The translations under genes and the position numbers were made by a program. A DNA stretch of 64,000 bases, from positions 133,232 to 197,231 of the forward strand of contig CAYNZP010000004.1 of the NCBI GenBank assembly GCA_964401835.1. The letters are read 5' to 3'. The notes under the pieces are model-generated. The model saw only the letters and a program-made list of their open reading frames with translations, was not told where the DNA came from and ran no database searches. Each line of letters begins with the position of its first letter. The first letter of the stretch is position 1. Shown one piece after another: positions 7,859-17,631 of the stretch. The DNA is from CAYNZP01 sp964401835. Its GTDB lineage: Bacteria; Planctomycetota; Phycisphaerae; SM23-33.

Positions 7859-9217
7859 TTAGGAGTCTTCTGAAGGCTTTCCGTGGCTTTTTTTGAGTTT
7901 TTCGACGTACTCGAGATAGGCTGTAATGTGCTTTTCATAGCCGCGGTCGGTGGGGGTGTAGAACTTTTTATCAACGCCGAGATATTCCTGGTCCGGGCTA
8001 ACTCCGCCTTCGAAGCTATGGCTGTACTGGTACCCCTTTGAATGGCCAAACTGCTCAGCCATTCCCGGATGCGGGGCATTACGCAGATGTTTGGGTACCG
8101 GGATGGTGCGGCTGTTCCTGACATCATCCATTGCTGCATCGATGGCCTTGTAGGATGCGTTGGATTTTGGTGCGCATGCCATATAAATTGCTGCCTGAGA
8201 AAGCGTTATCCGGCACTCTGGCATGCCGATGCGGTCGGTTATGTCAAAAGCAGCAGCTGCTACTGATATTGCCCGTGGGTCGGCGTTGCCGATATCCTCG
8301 CTTGCAAGTATCGCGATTCGCCTGGCGACAAAGCGCGGGTCTTCTCCGGCTTCGAGCATCTTGGCAAGCCAATAGACAGTCGCGTCCGGATCGCTGCCTC
8401 GCATGGACTTTATAAATGCGCTTATCGCGTCGTAGTGCAGGTCCCCAGCAGAGTCGTACTGGATTGCCTTGTGCTGAATGGATTCCTGTGCGACGGCCAG
8501 GTCGAATTTAATCTTTTTCTTAACGTCTTTTGTAGCCTTGAGTTGGCTTTTTACACCTACCTCGAGTGCTGTAATCGCACGCCGGGCATCGCCATCGGAT
8601 ATTGTTGCCAGATGTTGCAGGGCTTGCTCGTCGGCCTCGATGTTGTATTCACCCAGGCCGCGATCTTTATCTTCAATCGCACGGCGGAGAAGTGAAACAA
8701 TGTCCTCCTGGGTGAGGGGCTGGAATTGAAAGATCGTCGAACGAGACAAAAGCGGTGAATTAATGGTGAAAAACGGGTTCTCGGTCGTCGCACCGATAAG
8801 AATTATCGTGCTATTTTCTACATCATTGAGCAGCACATCCTGCTGGGCCCGATTGAAGCGGTGCAACTCGTCCATGAACAAGACGGTACGCTTGTTTCTC
8901 GAAGTTATCGCAACTCGTGCCCGTTCAATAATTTCTCGTACATCTTTAACGGAAGCGGATGCTGCATTTAGCTGGTAGAACTCACAATCGAAGGTTTGTG
9001 CGATAACATGCGCGAGTGTGGTTTTTCCGCTTCCCGGCGGGCCGTAAAAGACGATGCTCGATAGGCTGTCTGCCTCTATCATCCGGCGCAGCATTTTCCC
9101 CGGGGCCAGGAATTCATCCTGTCCCAGCACCTCATCCAGCGTTCTGGGCCGCATCCGCACGGCAAGCGGGGCGTGGGCGAGAATGGCTGCTTCTTCGGAT
9201 TCTTTGAAAAGGTCCAT
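7859..9217 (-). CDS. rarA: Replication-associated recombination protein A (RarA/MgsA)
   Basis: A 452-residue AAA+ ATPase of the RarA/WRNIP1 family. It has the N-terminal RPRTLDEVLGQ motif, Walker A GPPGSGKT (59-66), Walker B FMDELHRFN, sensor 1 IGATTENP, and the family-specific C-terminal domain with MRGSDPDATVYWLAKMLEAG, KHLRNAPHPG and a further ...YLGVDKKFY segment. RarA acts on stalled replication forks as a tetramer and binds SSB. Length is normal for the family (about 440-450). Its start ATG is at 9217-9215. It diverges from the kinase fusion gene across a 185-base gap. Confidence 0.95.
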   Translation of the reverse strand: MDLFKESEEAAILAHAPLAVRMRPRTLDEVLGQDEFLAPGKMLRRMIEADSLSSIVFYGPPGSGKTTLAHVIAQTFDCEFYQLNAASASVKDVREIIERARVAITSRNKRTVLFMDELHRFNRAQQDVLLNDVENSTIILIGATTENPFFTINSPLLSRSTIFQFQPLTQEDIVSLLRRAIEDKDRGLGEYNIEADEQALQHLATISDGDARRAITALEVGVKSQLKATKDVKKKIKFDLAVAQESIQHKAIQYDSAGDLHYDAISAFIKSMRGSDPDATVYWLAKMLEAGEDPRFVARRIAILASEDIGNADPRAISVAAAAFDITDRIGMPECRITLSQAAIYMACAPKSNASYKAIDAAMDDVRNSRTIPVPKHLRNAPHPGMAEQFGHSKGYQYSHSFEGGVSPDQEYLGVDKKFYTPTDRGYEKHITAYLEYVEKLKKSHGKPSEDS

Positions 9218-9301
9218 AAATCAACCTGACGTAGTTCCCAAAAAATGAATTGTATCGCCGCCGGTTAAGACCCGCAAGGCGAGTATTAGCCAAGGGTGAT
9301 A

Positions 9302-9330
9302 TTGTCAAGAAGACAAGTTTGCCTTATCAT
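9302..9330 (+). promoter_or_regulatory. Possible promoter of the kinase fusion gene
   Basis: TTGTCA (9302-9307) and TATCAT (9325-9330) are spaced 17 bp, about 70 bases before the start codon. Both boxes deviate from consensus, so this is tentative. Confidence 0.35.
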
Positions 9331-9402
9331 GTGCTATATCTGATATTTCATATATCCAGCGAGCCGCACTCATCTTTGATAGTTTTGATTTGGTGATTAA
9401 AA

Positions 9403-11853
9403 ATGAACGAAAAGCAGAGCCCTGTATGCGTGATTTTGGCTGGCGGTAAAGGCAAGCGAATGGCCTCGGTCGCACTTCACAAAGTATGCTTCCCGATAGC
9501 CGGCAAGGCCGCTATCGTCCGAGCTATAGATACATACAAGGCTGCCGGAATCAAGCGATTCGTTGTCGTAGTTGGCCAAATGGCGAATCAGGTTATCGCC
9601 ACAATAGCTCATGCCCATCCTGAAGTTACTTTTGTTTTCCAGGAAGATCCCCGCGGCACCGGCCATGCGGCCATGATAGCCGCCGAGGCGCTGGCAAGTC
9701 AGAATTACACTGGACCGGTGATGATAACCATGGGAGATAAAGTCACCCGTCCGGTTACTGTCCATAATCTTCTCGAACGATACCAAAATAGCGAACCTGA
9801 TGCTTTGCTCAGTACACTTGAGAAAACAAAAGAATCTTCCGCGGGGAGGGTTGTGTTGGGACCTCGTGGTGAAGTCCTGGGAATTGTCGAAGTTGCGGAC
9901 ATTGAAAAGGCGAGGAAGAAAAAGTCCAAGCTGAAAATCGAAAATCGGCAAATGTCCGCCGAGCAATTGGAAAAGAACAGTAATAGCGTCAACGCATCGA
10001 TGTATATGTTCGATTTCGAGGCATTGCACAAATCGCTTGGTCAACTCAAATCCAATAATGCTCAAGGAGAGCTTTATCTGACAGACACCATAGAGATAAT
10101 TGCCCGAACAGGCCGAGTTGAAGTTTCGGAGATATCGAACCCGGAAGACCTGATGGCCTATAACACACCAGCCGAGCTTATGGGAATAGAAGAAGTTGTT
10201 CGTAAGCGGGAAAAGCCCCCGCGCGTTAGTTCTCTCAGCAGGAAAAAAACAACCAGGCGTTATCTTAAGACAGGCAGCGAGTGGCTTAAGGTGATCGAGA
10301 GCAAGTCTCCAAAGTGGAAATCTTTATTGAAAAGAACTTATGGCGATGATGATGCCCTTATCGGCGAACGCGTCAAGAATATGAAGCGTGTTGTAGGGGC
10401 TTTTATAAAACGCCATGGTTCGAAGAGACAAATGATCCTTTGCCGCGCGCCAGGTCGTGTCAATCTTATGGGCCGACACGTAGACCATCGCGGTGGTTTC
10501 GTCAACGTAATGGCAATTAGCAGGGAAGTACTTTTGGCTGCGAGCGGACGAGAAGATGACATCGTAACATTGCATAATATTAAACCGAAAAATTTCCCCA
10601 AAAGAGAATTCAGCATTTCTTCACTTCTCAAAGAAGTAAGTTGGGCTGATTGGATTGATTTTGTCGACTCAACACCTGTTCGTGGTATTCTGGAGACATC
10701 ACATGGCGACTGGGCTCATTATGCCCGTGCACCGTTGCTGCGTCTTCAGCATGAGTGCAGTGATGTGCAATTGAGAGGTATGGATTGTGTAGTCTGCGGA
10801 AATATTCCAATGGGTGCAGGTCTTTCTTCAAGTTCTGCGTTAGTTGTTGCTTTTGCGGAGGCTTCCCTTGCTCTGAACGGCCTTAATGCTGAGACCCCCG
10901 ACTTTATTGATCTTTGCGGCGAGGGCGAATGGTTCGTAGGTTCGCGCGGGGGCAGTGCAGATCATGCAGCAATAAGAACCGGTAAGTTCGGACATGTCTC
11001 AAGGTTGGGATTCTATCCTTTCCGGCTGGAAGGACAGGTGCGATTCCCGTCTCAAATGAGAGTTGTCATTGCTCATAGTGGCAGCCAGGCTGTAAAAAGC
11101 GCGGGGGCCAAAGATGTGTTCAATCAGCGTGTTGCGTGTTACGAAGCCGCTGAAATGTTAATGCGGAAATTCTGGCCGGCAGCGGCAGGAATCGAGCATT
11201 TGCGAGATCTTATACCTGGTAGGCTTGGCGTAAAGACCGGGGAGGTTTACAGGGCGTTGGCAAAGCTTCCGCAAAATGCTACCCGTAATCAGCTGAGAAA
11301 CTTATTCGGAAAAGAAGGCCAAAAGCGTTTGGAGCAGCTTTTTTCCAGTCACTGCAATGTAGGCAAGTACGATTTGAGGGGTGTGGCTTTATATGGCCTG
11401 AGTGAAATCGCGCGGAGTGAAAAGTTTGCCGAGGTCATTCAGAGTGGTCAACTGGACCAGATTGCTGAATTTATGCGCAGCAGCCATGATGGTGACCGCG
11501 TAGTTAAGTTCGATGGCGACCTGAAACCTCGTAAGTTTAATGCAAACTTAAACGACAACTCGCTTGAGCAACTTGCAGCCTGCAATGCACCGCTGGAAAA
11601 CCAATGTGGTCGCTACGCATGCAGTACCGAGGCAATAGACCAACTTGTTGATATATCAGAAGCTACTGAGGGTGTCGTTGGTGCCCAGCTGGCGGGTGCC
11701 GGTCTGGGAGGTTGCATGATGGTTCTGGTTCATGCCGATGCTCTGAACCTTCTAAAGCGACAGTTACGCAGAAAATTCTATGAACCGCGGAATCTTGCAT
11801 TTAACGCTCATATCTGCACACCGGTGGCCGGTGCTGGATTAATTGGTATATAA
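9403..11853 (+). CDS. Fusion of GlmU-like nucleotidyltransferase and galactokinase-like GHMP kinase
   Basis: The 816-residue protein joins two enzymes. Residues 1-270 are a GlmU-type nucleotidyltransferase: LAGGKGKRM (12-20), EDPRGTGHAA, GELYLTDTI and the closing NPEDLMAYN. After a basic linker, residues 330-816 are a GHMP kinase closest in layout to galactokinase: APGRVNLMGRHVDH (349-362), ATP-binding MGAGLSSSSA (470-479), GGSADH (516-521) and C-terminal GAGLGGC. The catalytic Arg352 and Asp520 expected for galactokinase are present. GalK usually reads GEHTDY; here Arg358 replaces the Glu that helps bind the sugar. One chain could therefore phosphorylate a sugar at C1 and convert it to a nucleotide sugar; the substrate is unknown. 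A terminator follows, so it appears monocistronic. Confidence 0.85.
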   Translation: MNEKQSPVCVILAGGKGKRMASVALHKVCFPIAGKAAIVRAIDTYKAAGIKRFVVVVGQMANQVIATIAHAHPEVTFVFQEDPRGTGHAAMIAAEALASQNYTGPVMITMGDKVTRPVTVHNLLERYQNSEPDALLSTLEKTKESSAGRVVLGPRGEVLGIVEVADIEKARKKKSKLKIENRQMSAEQLEKNSNSVNASMYMFDFEALHKSLGQLKSNNAQGELYLTDTIEIIARTGRVEVSEISNPEDLMAYNTPAELMGIEEVVRKREKPPRVSSLSRKKTTRRYLKTGSEWLKVIESKSPKWKSLLKRTYGDDDALIGERVKNMKRVVGAFIKRHGSKRQMILCRAPGRVNLMGRHVDHRGGFVNVMAISREVLLAASGREDDIVTLHNIKPKNFPKREFSISSLLKEVSWADWIDFVDSTPVRGILETSHGDWAHYARAPLLRLQHECSDVQLRGMDCVVCGNIPMGAGLSSSSALVVAFAEASLALNGLNAETPDFIDLCGEGEWFVGSRGGSADHAAIRTGKFGHVSRLGFYPFRLEGQVRFPSQMRVVIAHSGSQAVKSAGAKDVFNQRVACYEAAEMLMRKFWPAAAGIEHLRDLIPGRLGVKTGEVYRALAKLPQNATRNQLRNLFGKEGQKRLEQLFSSHCNVGKYDLRGVALYGLSEIARSEKFAEVIQSGQLDQIAEFMRSSHDGDRVVKFDGDLKPRKFNANLNDNSLEQLAACNAPLENQCGRYACSTEAIDQLVDISEATEGVVGAQLAGAGLGGCMMVLVHADALNLLKRQLRRKFYEPRNLAFNAHICTPVAGAGLIGI

Positions 11854-11908
11854 AATTTAGCCAAAAGCGTTTTCCTATTATATACTTTTAGTATAATATC
11901 GATGCTAA

Positions 11909-11943
11909 AGAGGACCTTGCAAAGAGGTCCTCTTGTTATTTTT
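11909..11943 (+). terminator. Rho-independent terminator after the kinase fusion gene
   Basis: AGAGGACCT (11909-11917) pairs with AGGTCCTCT (11925-11933) around a 7-base loop, followed by a T-rich tract (TTGTTATTTTT). It lies 56 bases after the stop codon. Confidence 0.85.
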
Positions 11944-12027
11944 AAAACCTTTTTCCCGGAATCTGAATTTTGGTGGCGCCTCTTAAATGCCGATGAAGCG
12001 TATATACTCTAATTTTGGAGATCATAT

Positions 12028-13869
12028 ATGTGCGGAATAGTTGGTTATGTTGGAAGCAAGAAAGCTTGTGAAGTCCTTATCGAAGGCCTGAAACGCCTTG
12101 AATATCGAGGGTACGACTCTGCAGGCGTTTGCGTCTATCATGAAGACGCATTGACGACCAAAAAGAGTCCAGGCCGGATTTCCTGCCTTGAAGAGGAAAT
12201 CGACGCCAATGGGGATATTAAAAAGGGAACAATTGGTATAGCCCATACTCGTTGGGCCACTCACGGCGAGCCGAACCAACAAAACGCTCACCCGCATTAT
12301 GACGGTACAGGCCAGATCGCCTTGGTCCATAACGGCATTATCGAAAACTACGCTACGCTGAAGGAATTCCTCATTGGCAAAGGCCATGAGTTCAAAAGCG
12401 AAACCGACTCAGAAGTCCTGGCCCACTTGATTGGTGAATTCTACAAGACCAACGAAGGTAACATCGAAACCGCTATTCAGGCTGCACTTGGAGAGGTAAG
12501 CGGAACCTATGGAATTGCGGTGTTGTGTGCTTCCGAGCCTGATAAATTGGTCGCTGCCCGAAAGGGAAGCCCACTGCTCATCGGAGTTGGTCATAGTGAG
12601 TACGTAGTGGCTTCAGATGCCTCGGCTATCATAGAACACACCCCGAATGTGGTGTATCTCAACGATAACGAGATGGCTGTTCTTTCCCGCGGCGGAATGC
12701 GGACGTTGACACTGGATAATGTTCCGATAACCAAGGAAATCAATCAGATTGAATGGTCCCTGGAGCAGATTGCAAAGGGTGGCCATGAGCATTTCATGCT
12801 GAAAGAGATTTTCGAGCAGCCCGAGTCGGTCCGTACTTCACTTCGCGGTCGCCTGGATTTGAGGGATATGCGAGTTCAGCTTGGTGGACTTTCCGAAGTT
12901 ACTCGAGAGCTGGCAAAGACCAGAAAAGTCATATTTACCGCCTGCGGAACGGCATGGCATGCCGGGCTTGTTGGTGAATATATGTTTGAAGACCTCGCAA
13001 AAATCCCTGCGGAAGTCGAATATGCCAGCGAGTTTCGGTATCGCAATCCGATTATCGAAGAGGGTACCGTTGTTATTGCTATCAGCCAGTCCGGCGAGAC
13101 TGCCGACACGCTGGCAGCCCTTCGTGAAGCGAAAGACAGAGGTGCGATGGCACTTGGCATTGTCAACGCGGTCGGATCTACAATTGCACGCGAGACAGAT
13201 ACCGGAGTCTATCTACATGCCGGCCCGGAAATCGGCGTCGCATCGACCAAAGCCTTTACCAGCCAACTTGTTGTCGAGTCGCTTATTGCACTGATGCTTG
13301 GCCGTCGGCGATTCATGTCGCAGCATGCGATGGAAGGATACATACAGGCCCTTTGGGAACTGCCGGATAAAATCGCAAAGATTCTTGAACAGTCCGATTA
13401 CATAAAAGATATGGTCAACGAATATGTCGAAGAGGAAAATTGGCTGTTCCTTGGGCGGGGTTATAACTTCCCTGTGGCATTGGAAGGTGCGCTTAAGCTC
13501 AAAGAAATCAGCTATATCCATGCCGAAGGTCTGGCTGCTGCCGAGATGAAGCATGGGCCTATCGCACTCATTCACGACAAGATGCCGGTGGTTTTTGTTG
13601 CCCCCAAATGTGCGATTTACGATAAGGTTGTAAGCAATATCGAAGAAGTAAAAGCCCGCAAGGGCAGGATAATAGCCGTTGCTACAGAGGGCGACGATGA
13701 TATCCGAAAGTATTGTGACCACGTCCTTTACGTACCATCGTGCCCCGAGCCCTTCCAGCCGATACTGACTGTTGTTCCTCTGCAACTTCTTGCATATCAC
13801 GCAGCAGTCGCACGTGGCTGCAATGTGGATAAGCCAAGGAATCTGGCAAAGAGTGTAACTGTAGAGTAA
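12028..13869 (+). CDS. glmS: Glutamine-fructose-6-phosphate aminotransferase (isomerizing)
   Basis: The 613-residue protein starts MCGIVGYVG, giving the N-terminal Cys nucleophile after Met removal. The class II glutamine amidotransferase domain contains HTRWATHGEP and HNGIIENY. A linker with KGGHEHFMLKEIFEQP leads to two SIS domains (TACGTAWHAG; SQSGETADTLAALREAK) and the C-terminal LAKSVTVE. GlmS makes glucosamine-6-phosphate from fructose-6-phosphate and glutamine, the first step to UDP-GlcNAc for peptidoglycan and lipid A. Length is near the usual 608. GGAG lies 9 bases before ATG 12028. A terminator follows, so it is probably transcribed alone. Confidence 0.97.
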   Translation: MCGIVGYVGSKKACEVLIEGLKRLEYRGYDSAGVCVYHEDALTTKKSPGRISCLEEEIDANGDIKKGTIGIAHTRWATHGEPNQQNAHPHYDGTGQIALVHNGIIENYATLKEFLIGKGHEFKSETDSEVLAHLIGEFYKTNEGNIETAIQAALGEVSGTYGIAVLCASEPDKLVAARKGSPLLIGVGHSEYVVASDASAIIEHTPNVVYLNDNEMAVLSRGGMRTLTLDNVPITKEINQIEWSLEQIAKGGHEHFMLKEIFEQPESVRTSLRGRLDLRDMRVQLGGLSEVTRELAKTRKVIFTACGTAWHAGLVGEYMFEDLAKIPAEVEYASEFRYRNPIIEEGTVVIAISQSGETADTLAALREAKDRGAMALGIVNAVGSTIARETDTGVYLHAGPEIGVASTKAFTSQLVVESLIALMLGRRRFMSQHAMEGYIQALWELPDKIAKILEQSDYIKDMVNEYVEEENWLFLGRGYNFPVALEGALKLKEISYIHAEGLAAAEMKHGPIALIHDKMPVVFVAPKCAIYDKVVSNIEEVKARKGRIIAVATEGDDDIRKYCDHVLYVPSCPEPFQPILTVVPLQLLAYHAAVARGCNVDKPRNLAKSVTVE

Positions 13870-13893
13870 GAGCCTATCATATTCATAAACGAA

Positions 13894-13925
13894 AAGCCGT
13901 CGGTTTTGACCGACGGCTTTTTTGT
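13894..13925 (+). terminator. Rho-independent terminator of glmS
   Basis: AAAGCCGTCGG (13894-13904) pairs with CCGACGGCTTT (13910-13920) around TTTTGA, followed by TTTTG. It is the clearest terminator in the window. Confidence 0.95.
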
Positions 13926-14001
13926 TATTATCGCTAAAAAAGGGGATTGGGGGCTTCTTACTGCTTTGTAAAAAAAGTTTTAAACACACTGAAAAAAAAC
14001 T

Positions 14002-14029
14002 TTGACACTTATTTTCGCAAACGTATACT
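14002..14029 (+). promoter_or_regulatory. Strong promoter for tRNA-Thr/tuf and the downstream block
   Basis: A consensus TTGACA (14002-14007) and TATACT (14024-14029) are separated by 16 bp, preceded by A/T-rich tracts that could act as an UP element. It lies about 90 bases before the mature tRNA. Confidence 0.8.
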
Positions 14030-14119
14030 AAGCGGTCTATCTCACGGCCATGGTGGCAGTGTATCCACGTTTAGGCGTTATATCTGAACTGGCAGGGCGT
14101 CGTTTGGTTCGTGACCTGC

Positions 14120-14191
<72 letters not shown>

Positions 14192-14218
14192 TTGTCGAGA
14201 TGTGTTTGAAAAACGGTT

Positions 14219-14250
14219 CGCAGGGCTAGTGCTCAAGGCCTGCGTTTAAT
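14219..14250 (+). promoter_or_regulatory. Hairpin between tRNA-Thr and tuf, possible attenuator
   Basis: CGCAGG (14219-14224) pairs with CCTGCG (14239-14244), followed by TTTAAT. It could be a processing site or weak attenuator between the tRNA and tuf. Confidence 0.4.
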
Positions 14251-14310
14251 ATTGAAAAGTAAACGTTAAATAAAGTCCTTTAGACAATTAGGCAAAGAGG
14301 AGCACTGATA

Positions 14311-15516
<1,206 letters not shown>

Positions 15517-15522
15517 TGTTAC

Positions 15523-15690
15523 ATGGCCAAATCTAAGGCCCGAGAATATGTGTGGCTTCAGTGCAGCGATTGCGGCGCCCTTAACTACCGGACGCAGATA
15601 AACGTCCATGGTGGAGTGCCCAAGTTTACACTGAAGAAGTATTGCCCAAAAACCAGAGGGCATACAGAGCATAAAATTAAACGTAAATAA
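15523..15690 (+). CDS. rpmG: 50S ribosomal protein L33 (zinc-binding type)
   Basis: This 55-residue gene begins with ATG six bases after the tuf stop. The product MAKSKAREYVWLQCSDCG... has the CxxC pair CSDC and a later CPK, with TRGHTEHKIKRK at the end, matching L33 with a partial Cys zinc site (the fourth Cys is not evident, a His may serve). L33 is a small protein of the 50S subunit. The tuf-rpmG-tRNA-Trp-secE-nusG order is the normal one. No strong ribosome binding site precedes it, suggesting translational coupling to tuf. Confidence 0.92.
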   Translation: MAKSKAREYVWLQCSDCGALNYRTQINVHGGVPKFTLKKYCPKTRGHTEHKIKRK

Positions 15691-15781
15691 AGGCATCCGG
15701 CCTGCGGGACTTGTGCCGGTAACGCGTGGTTTATCAAAACCTATGCGGGTCCGGCTGGTCGGCGAGAGAGACTTTGCGAAT

Positions 15782-15854
<73 letters not shown>

Positions 15855-15907
15855 ATGCGTAGCCTGTAAAAAGGCTGCAAAAAGGTTTTTGTGAAGCAAA
15901 AAGAGAT

Positions 15908-15971
15908 AGCCACAGAGGCTGGAAAAACTCCGTGGTGGCTGAGTAAAGCAAGGCTGCGGGACTCTGTGGCT
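15908..15971 (+). promoter_or_regulatory. Competing inverted repeats in the secE leader
   Basis: AGCCACAGAG (15908-15917) is exactly complementary to CTCTGTGGCT (15962-15971). The inner GTGGCT near 15935-15940 can pair with the same AGCCAC, so two folds exclude each other. Position between tRNA-Trp and secE suggests a processing or attenuation element. Confidence 0.4.
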
Positions 15972-16032
15972 GTTTCTTTAGTTTCGCTCAGGCCTACCGG
16001 AAATTGGAAATTATTGTTAAGGAACGCTGAAG

Positions 16033-16434
16033 TTGGGTTTTTTCGACATTTATAAGAAAAACCAGGGCAAGCGAACACGAGTAGCCACTTTCGCGAGTGT
16101 TATGGTGATCGTTTTAGTCGGCGCGGTCGTTCTCAGTAATAAGCTGGAAGGCTATGAACTGACAAGGCAGCCGATTATTCGCTACGGAGTGCCCGCTGTT
16201 GTGGTACTGCTTTTTGCCTTGCTGATGTTCTGGATGATAAACAGGCTACGCAGTGCCGATTTCCTTATCGCCACCGAAGGCGAAATGAAAAAGGTTTCAT
16301 GGTCGAGCAGAAAGGAAGTATTCGGTTCGACGAAGGTTGTAATAATAACATCCTTCATAATCGCCGTTATCCTTTTCGCTATCGACCTTTTGTTTGTCAA
16401 TATTTTCAAGGCGCTTGGCATCCTCAGCAGCTAG
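16033..16434 (+). CDS. secE: Preprotein translocase subunit SecE
   Basis: The 133-residue protein has three membrane segments (about residues 20-37, 51-69 and 103-125). The conserved SecE motif EGEMKKVSWSSRKEVFGST precedes the last segment. SecE clamps SecY in the SecYEG channel. The start is TTG 16033, supported by AAGGA about 9 bases upstream; no ATG is available. It is longer than the minimal one-helix SecE and resembles the three-helix type of Escherichia coli. The gene is followed directly by nusG, the usual partner. Confidence 0.93.
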   Translation: MGFFDIYKKNQGKRTRVATFASVMVIVLVGAVVLSNKLEGYELTRQPIIRYGVPAVVVLLFALLMFWMINRLRSADFLIATEGEMKKVSWSSRKEVFGSTKVVIITSFIIAVILFAIDLLFVNIFKALGILSS

Positions 16435-16464
16435 GTGTCGCGAAGAAAACTACTGGGATACGAT

Positions 16465-17016
16465 ATGTCCAAACAATGGTATGTCTTGCGAGTTGCCTCC
16501 AACAGAGAGGAACAGGTGCGCGAGGCGCTAGACCGCAAGGTCAAAATTGAGGGTCTGGAACATAAGATAAGCAATATTCTCGTCCCGACGGAGCGCCGCC
16601 CGAGCCCCCGAGGCCGTGGCGAAAAGAAATTCGTCGAGCGAAAGATGTATCCCGGCTATGTGTTCATCGAGATGGAACTAAGCGATGACGGTAGAGTTGA
16701 CGAAGACGCATGGTTCCTTATCAGGGAAACTTCAGGCGTCGGCGATTTTATCGGCTCGACCGGCAAGCCGACCCCGATGAAGAACGAAGACGTTGAGAAA
16801 ATGATTTTGCAGGTGGAAAAGGCCCAGGAAGGCGCACCTGTTTCAGTGGAATTCGAGAAGGGCGACCTTGTAAAGATCAAGGAAGGCGCTTTCGAGAACT
16901 TTGAAGGTTCGGTTGAAGAGGTTTTGCCTGAAAAGGGCCTCATTCGTGTTGAGGTTACTATATTCGGCCGATCCACGCCGGTGGAATTGGAATACTGGCA
17001 GGTGGAAAAGGCCTGA
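16465..17016 (+). CDS. nusG: Transcription termination/antitermination factor NusG
   Basis: About 183 residues. The N-terminal NGN domain starts MSKQWYVLRVASNREEQV and includes MYPGYVFIEM and a variable region. The C-terminal KOW domain shows FEKGDLVKIKEGAFENFEG and ends ELEYWQVEKA. NusG binds RNA polymerase and links it to Rho or the ribosome. I start at ATG 16465, where homology begins; a GTG at 16435, immediately after the secE stop, would add ten unrelated residues. A charged insert (RPSPRGRGEKK, about residues 47-57) in the NGN domain is longer than in E. coli. Confidence 0.95.
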   Translation: MSKQWYVLRVASNREEQVREALDRKVKIEGLEHKISNILVPTERRPSPRGRGEKKFVERKMYPGYVFIEMELSDDGRVDEDAWFLIRETSGVGDFIGSTGKPTPMKNEDVEKMILQVEKAQEGAPVSVEFEKGDLVKIKEGAFENFEGSVEEVLPEKGLIRVEVTIFGRSTPVELEYWQVEKA

Positions 17017-17101
17017 TTACACGACATGCTGGCATCGTCGATAATCCGGCGGCCACCGATTAAGAGAAATAATTTAGTTTCTAAGTAAAGAGAATAAAGA
17101 G

Positions 17102-17524
17102 ATGGCAAAGGAAGTAGTAGCACAAATTAAATTGCAGGCGGCAGGCGGACAGGCTACCCCAGCCCCGCCGATCGGCCCGGCCCTGGGTCAGCATAACGTC
17201 AATATCGGCCAGTTCGTGTCGCAGTTCAATGAGCGGACGAAAGACTACAACGGTATGCCGATTCCGGTAGTAATCAGTGTTTATGCTGACAAGACCTTCA
17301 CCTTTGAATGCAAAAGCCCGCCAGCTGCAGCACTGCTGAAGGAGATGGCCCAGGTCGCCAAGGGTTCCGGCGTGCCGAACAAGGAAAAGGTTGCTACCGT
17401 AACAAAAGACCAGGTCCGTCAGATTGCGGAAAAGAAGAAGGCCGACCTGAACGCCTTTGATATCGAAGCTGCAATGAAGCAGATTGAAGGCACTGCCCGC
17501 AGCATGGGTATTGATGTTGAATAG
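17102..17524 (+). CDS. rplK: 50S ribosomal protein L11
   Basis: 140 residues, the standard length. It begins MAKEVVAQIKLQAAGGQATP and contains PPIGPALGQHNVNIGQF and the C-terminal rRNA-binding region with GTARSMGIDVE. L11 forms the GTPase-associated centre with L10 and L7/L12 and is needed for RelA and translation-factor function. It follows nusG by 85 bases and precedes rplA. Confidence 0.97.
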   Translation: MAKEVVAQIKLQAAGGQATPAPPIGPALGQHNVNIGQFVSQFNERTKDYNGMPIPVVISVYADKTFTFECKSPPAAALLKEMAQVAKGSGVPNKEKVATVTKDQVRQIAEKKKADLNAFDIEAAMKQIEGTARSMGIDVE

Positions 17525-17564
17525 ACCCTCAGCCTTGTGTGGGTTGGCGGTTTTTAATGTCTTA

Positions 17565-17610
17565 CCACGGACATTTGATAGTGGGAGTTTGAAGGCTCTT
17601 TTTGTGAGCC
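17565..17610 (+). promoter_or_regulatory. Two hairpins before rplA, candidate L1 operator
   Basis: CCAC (17565-17568) pairs with GTGG (17581-17584), and GGCTC (17594-17598) pairs with GAGCC (17606-17610), ending 21 bases before the rplA start. L1 is known to repress its own message in several bacteria; whether these form such a site here is inference. Confidence 0.3.
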
Positions 17611-17631
17611 AAAAACGAAAAGGAGCATTTT

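Noticed and set aside
11881..11900. Promoter for glmS at the TATAAT-like sequence before the terminator
   Set aside because: No matching -35 box exists and a strong terminator lies between it and glmS.
13213..13989. 258-codon open frame opposite the end of glmS
   Set aside because: It runs antisense through glmS and its terminator and shows no recognisable protein features.
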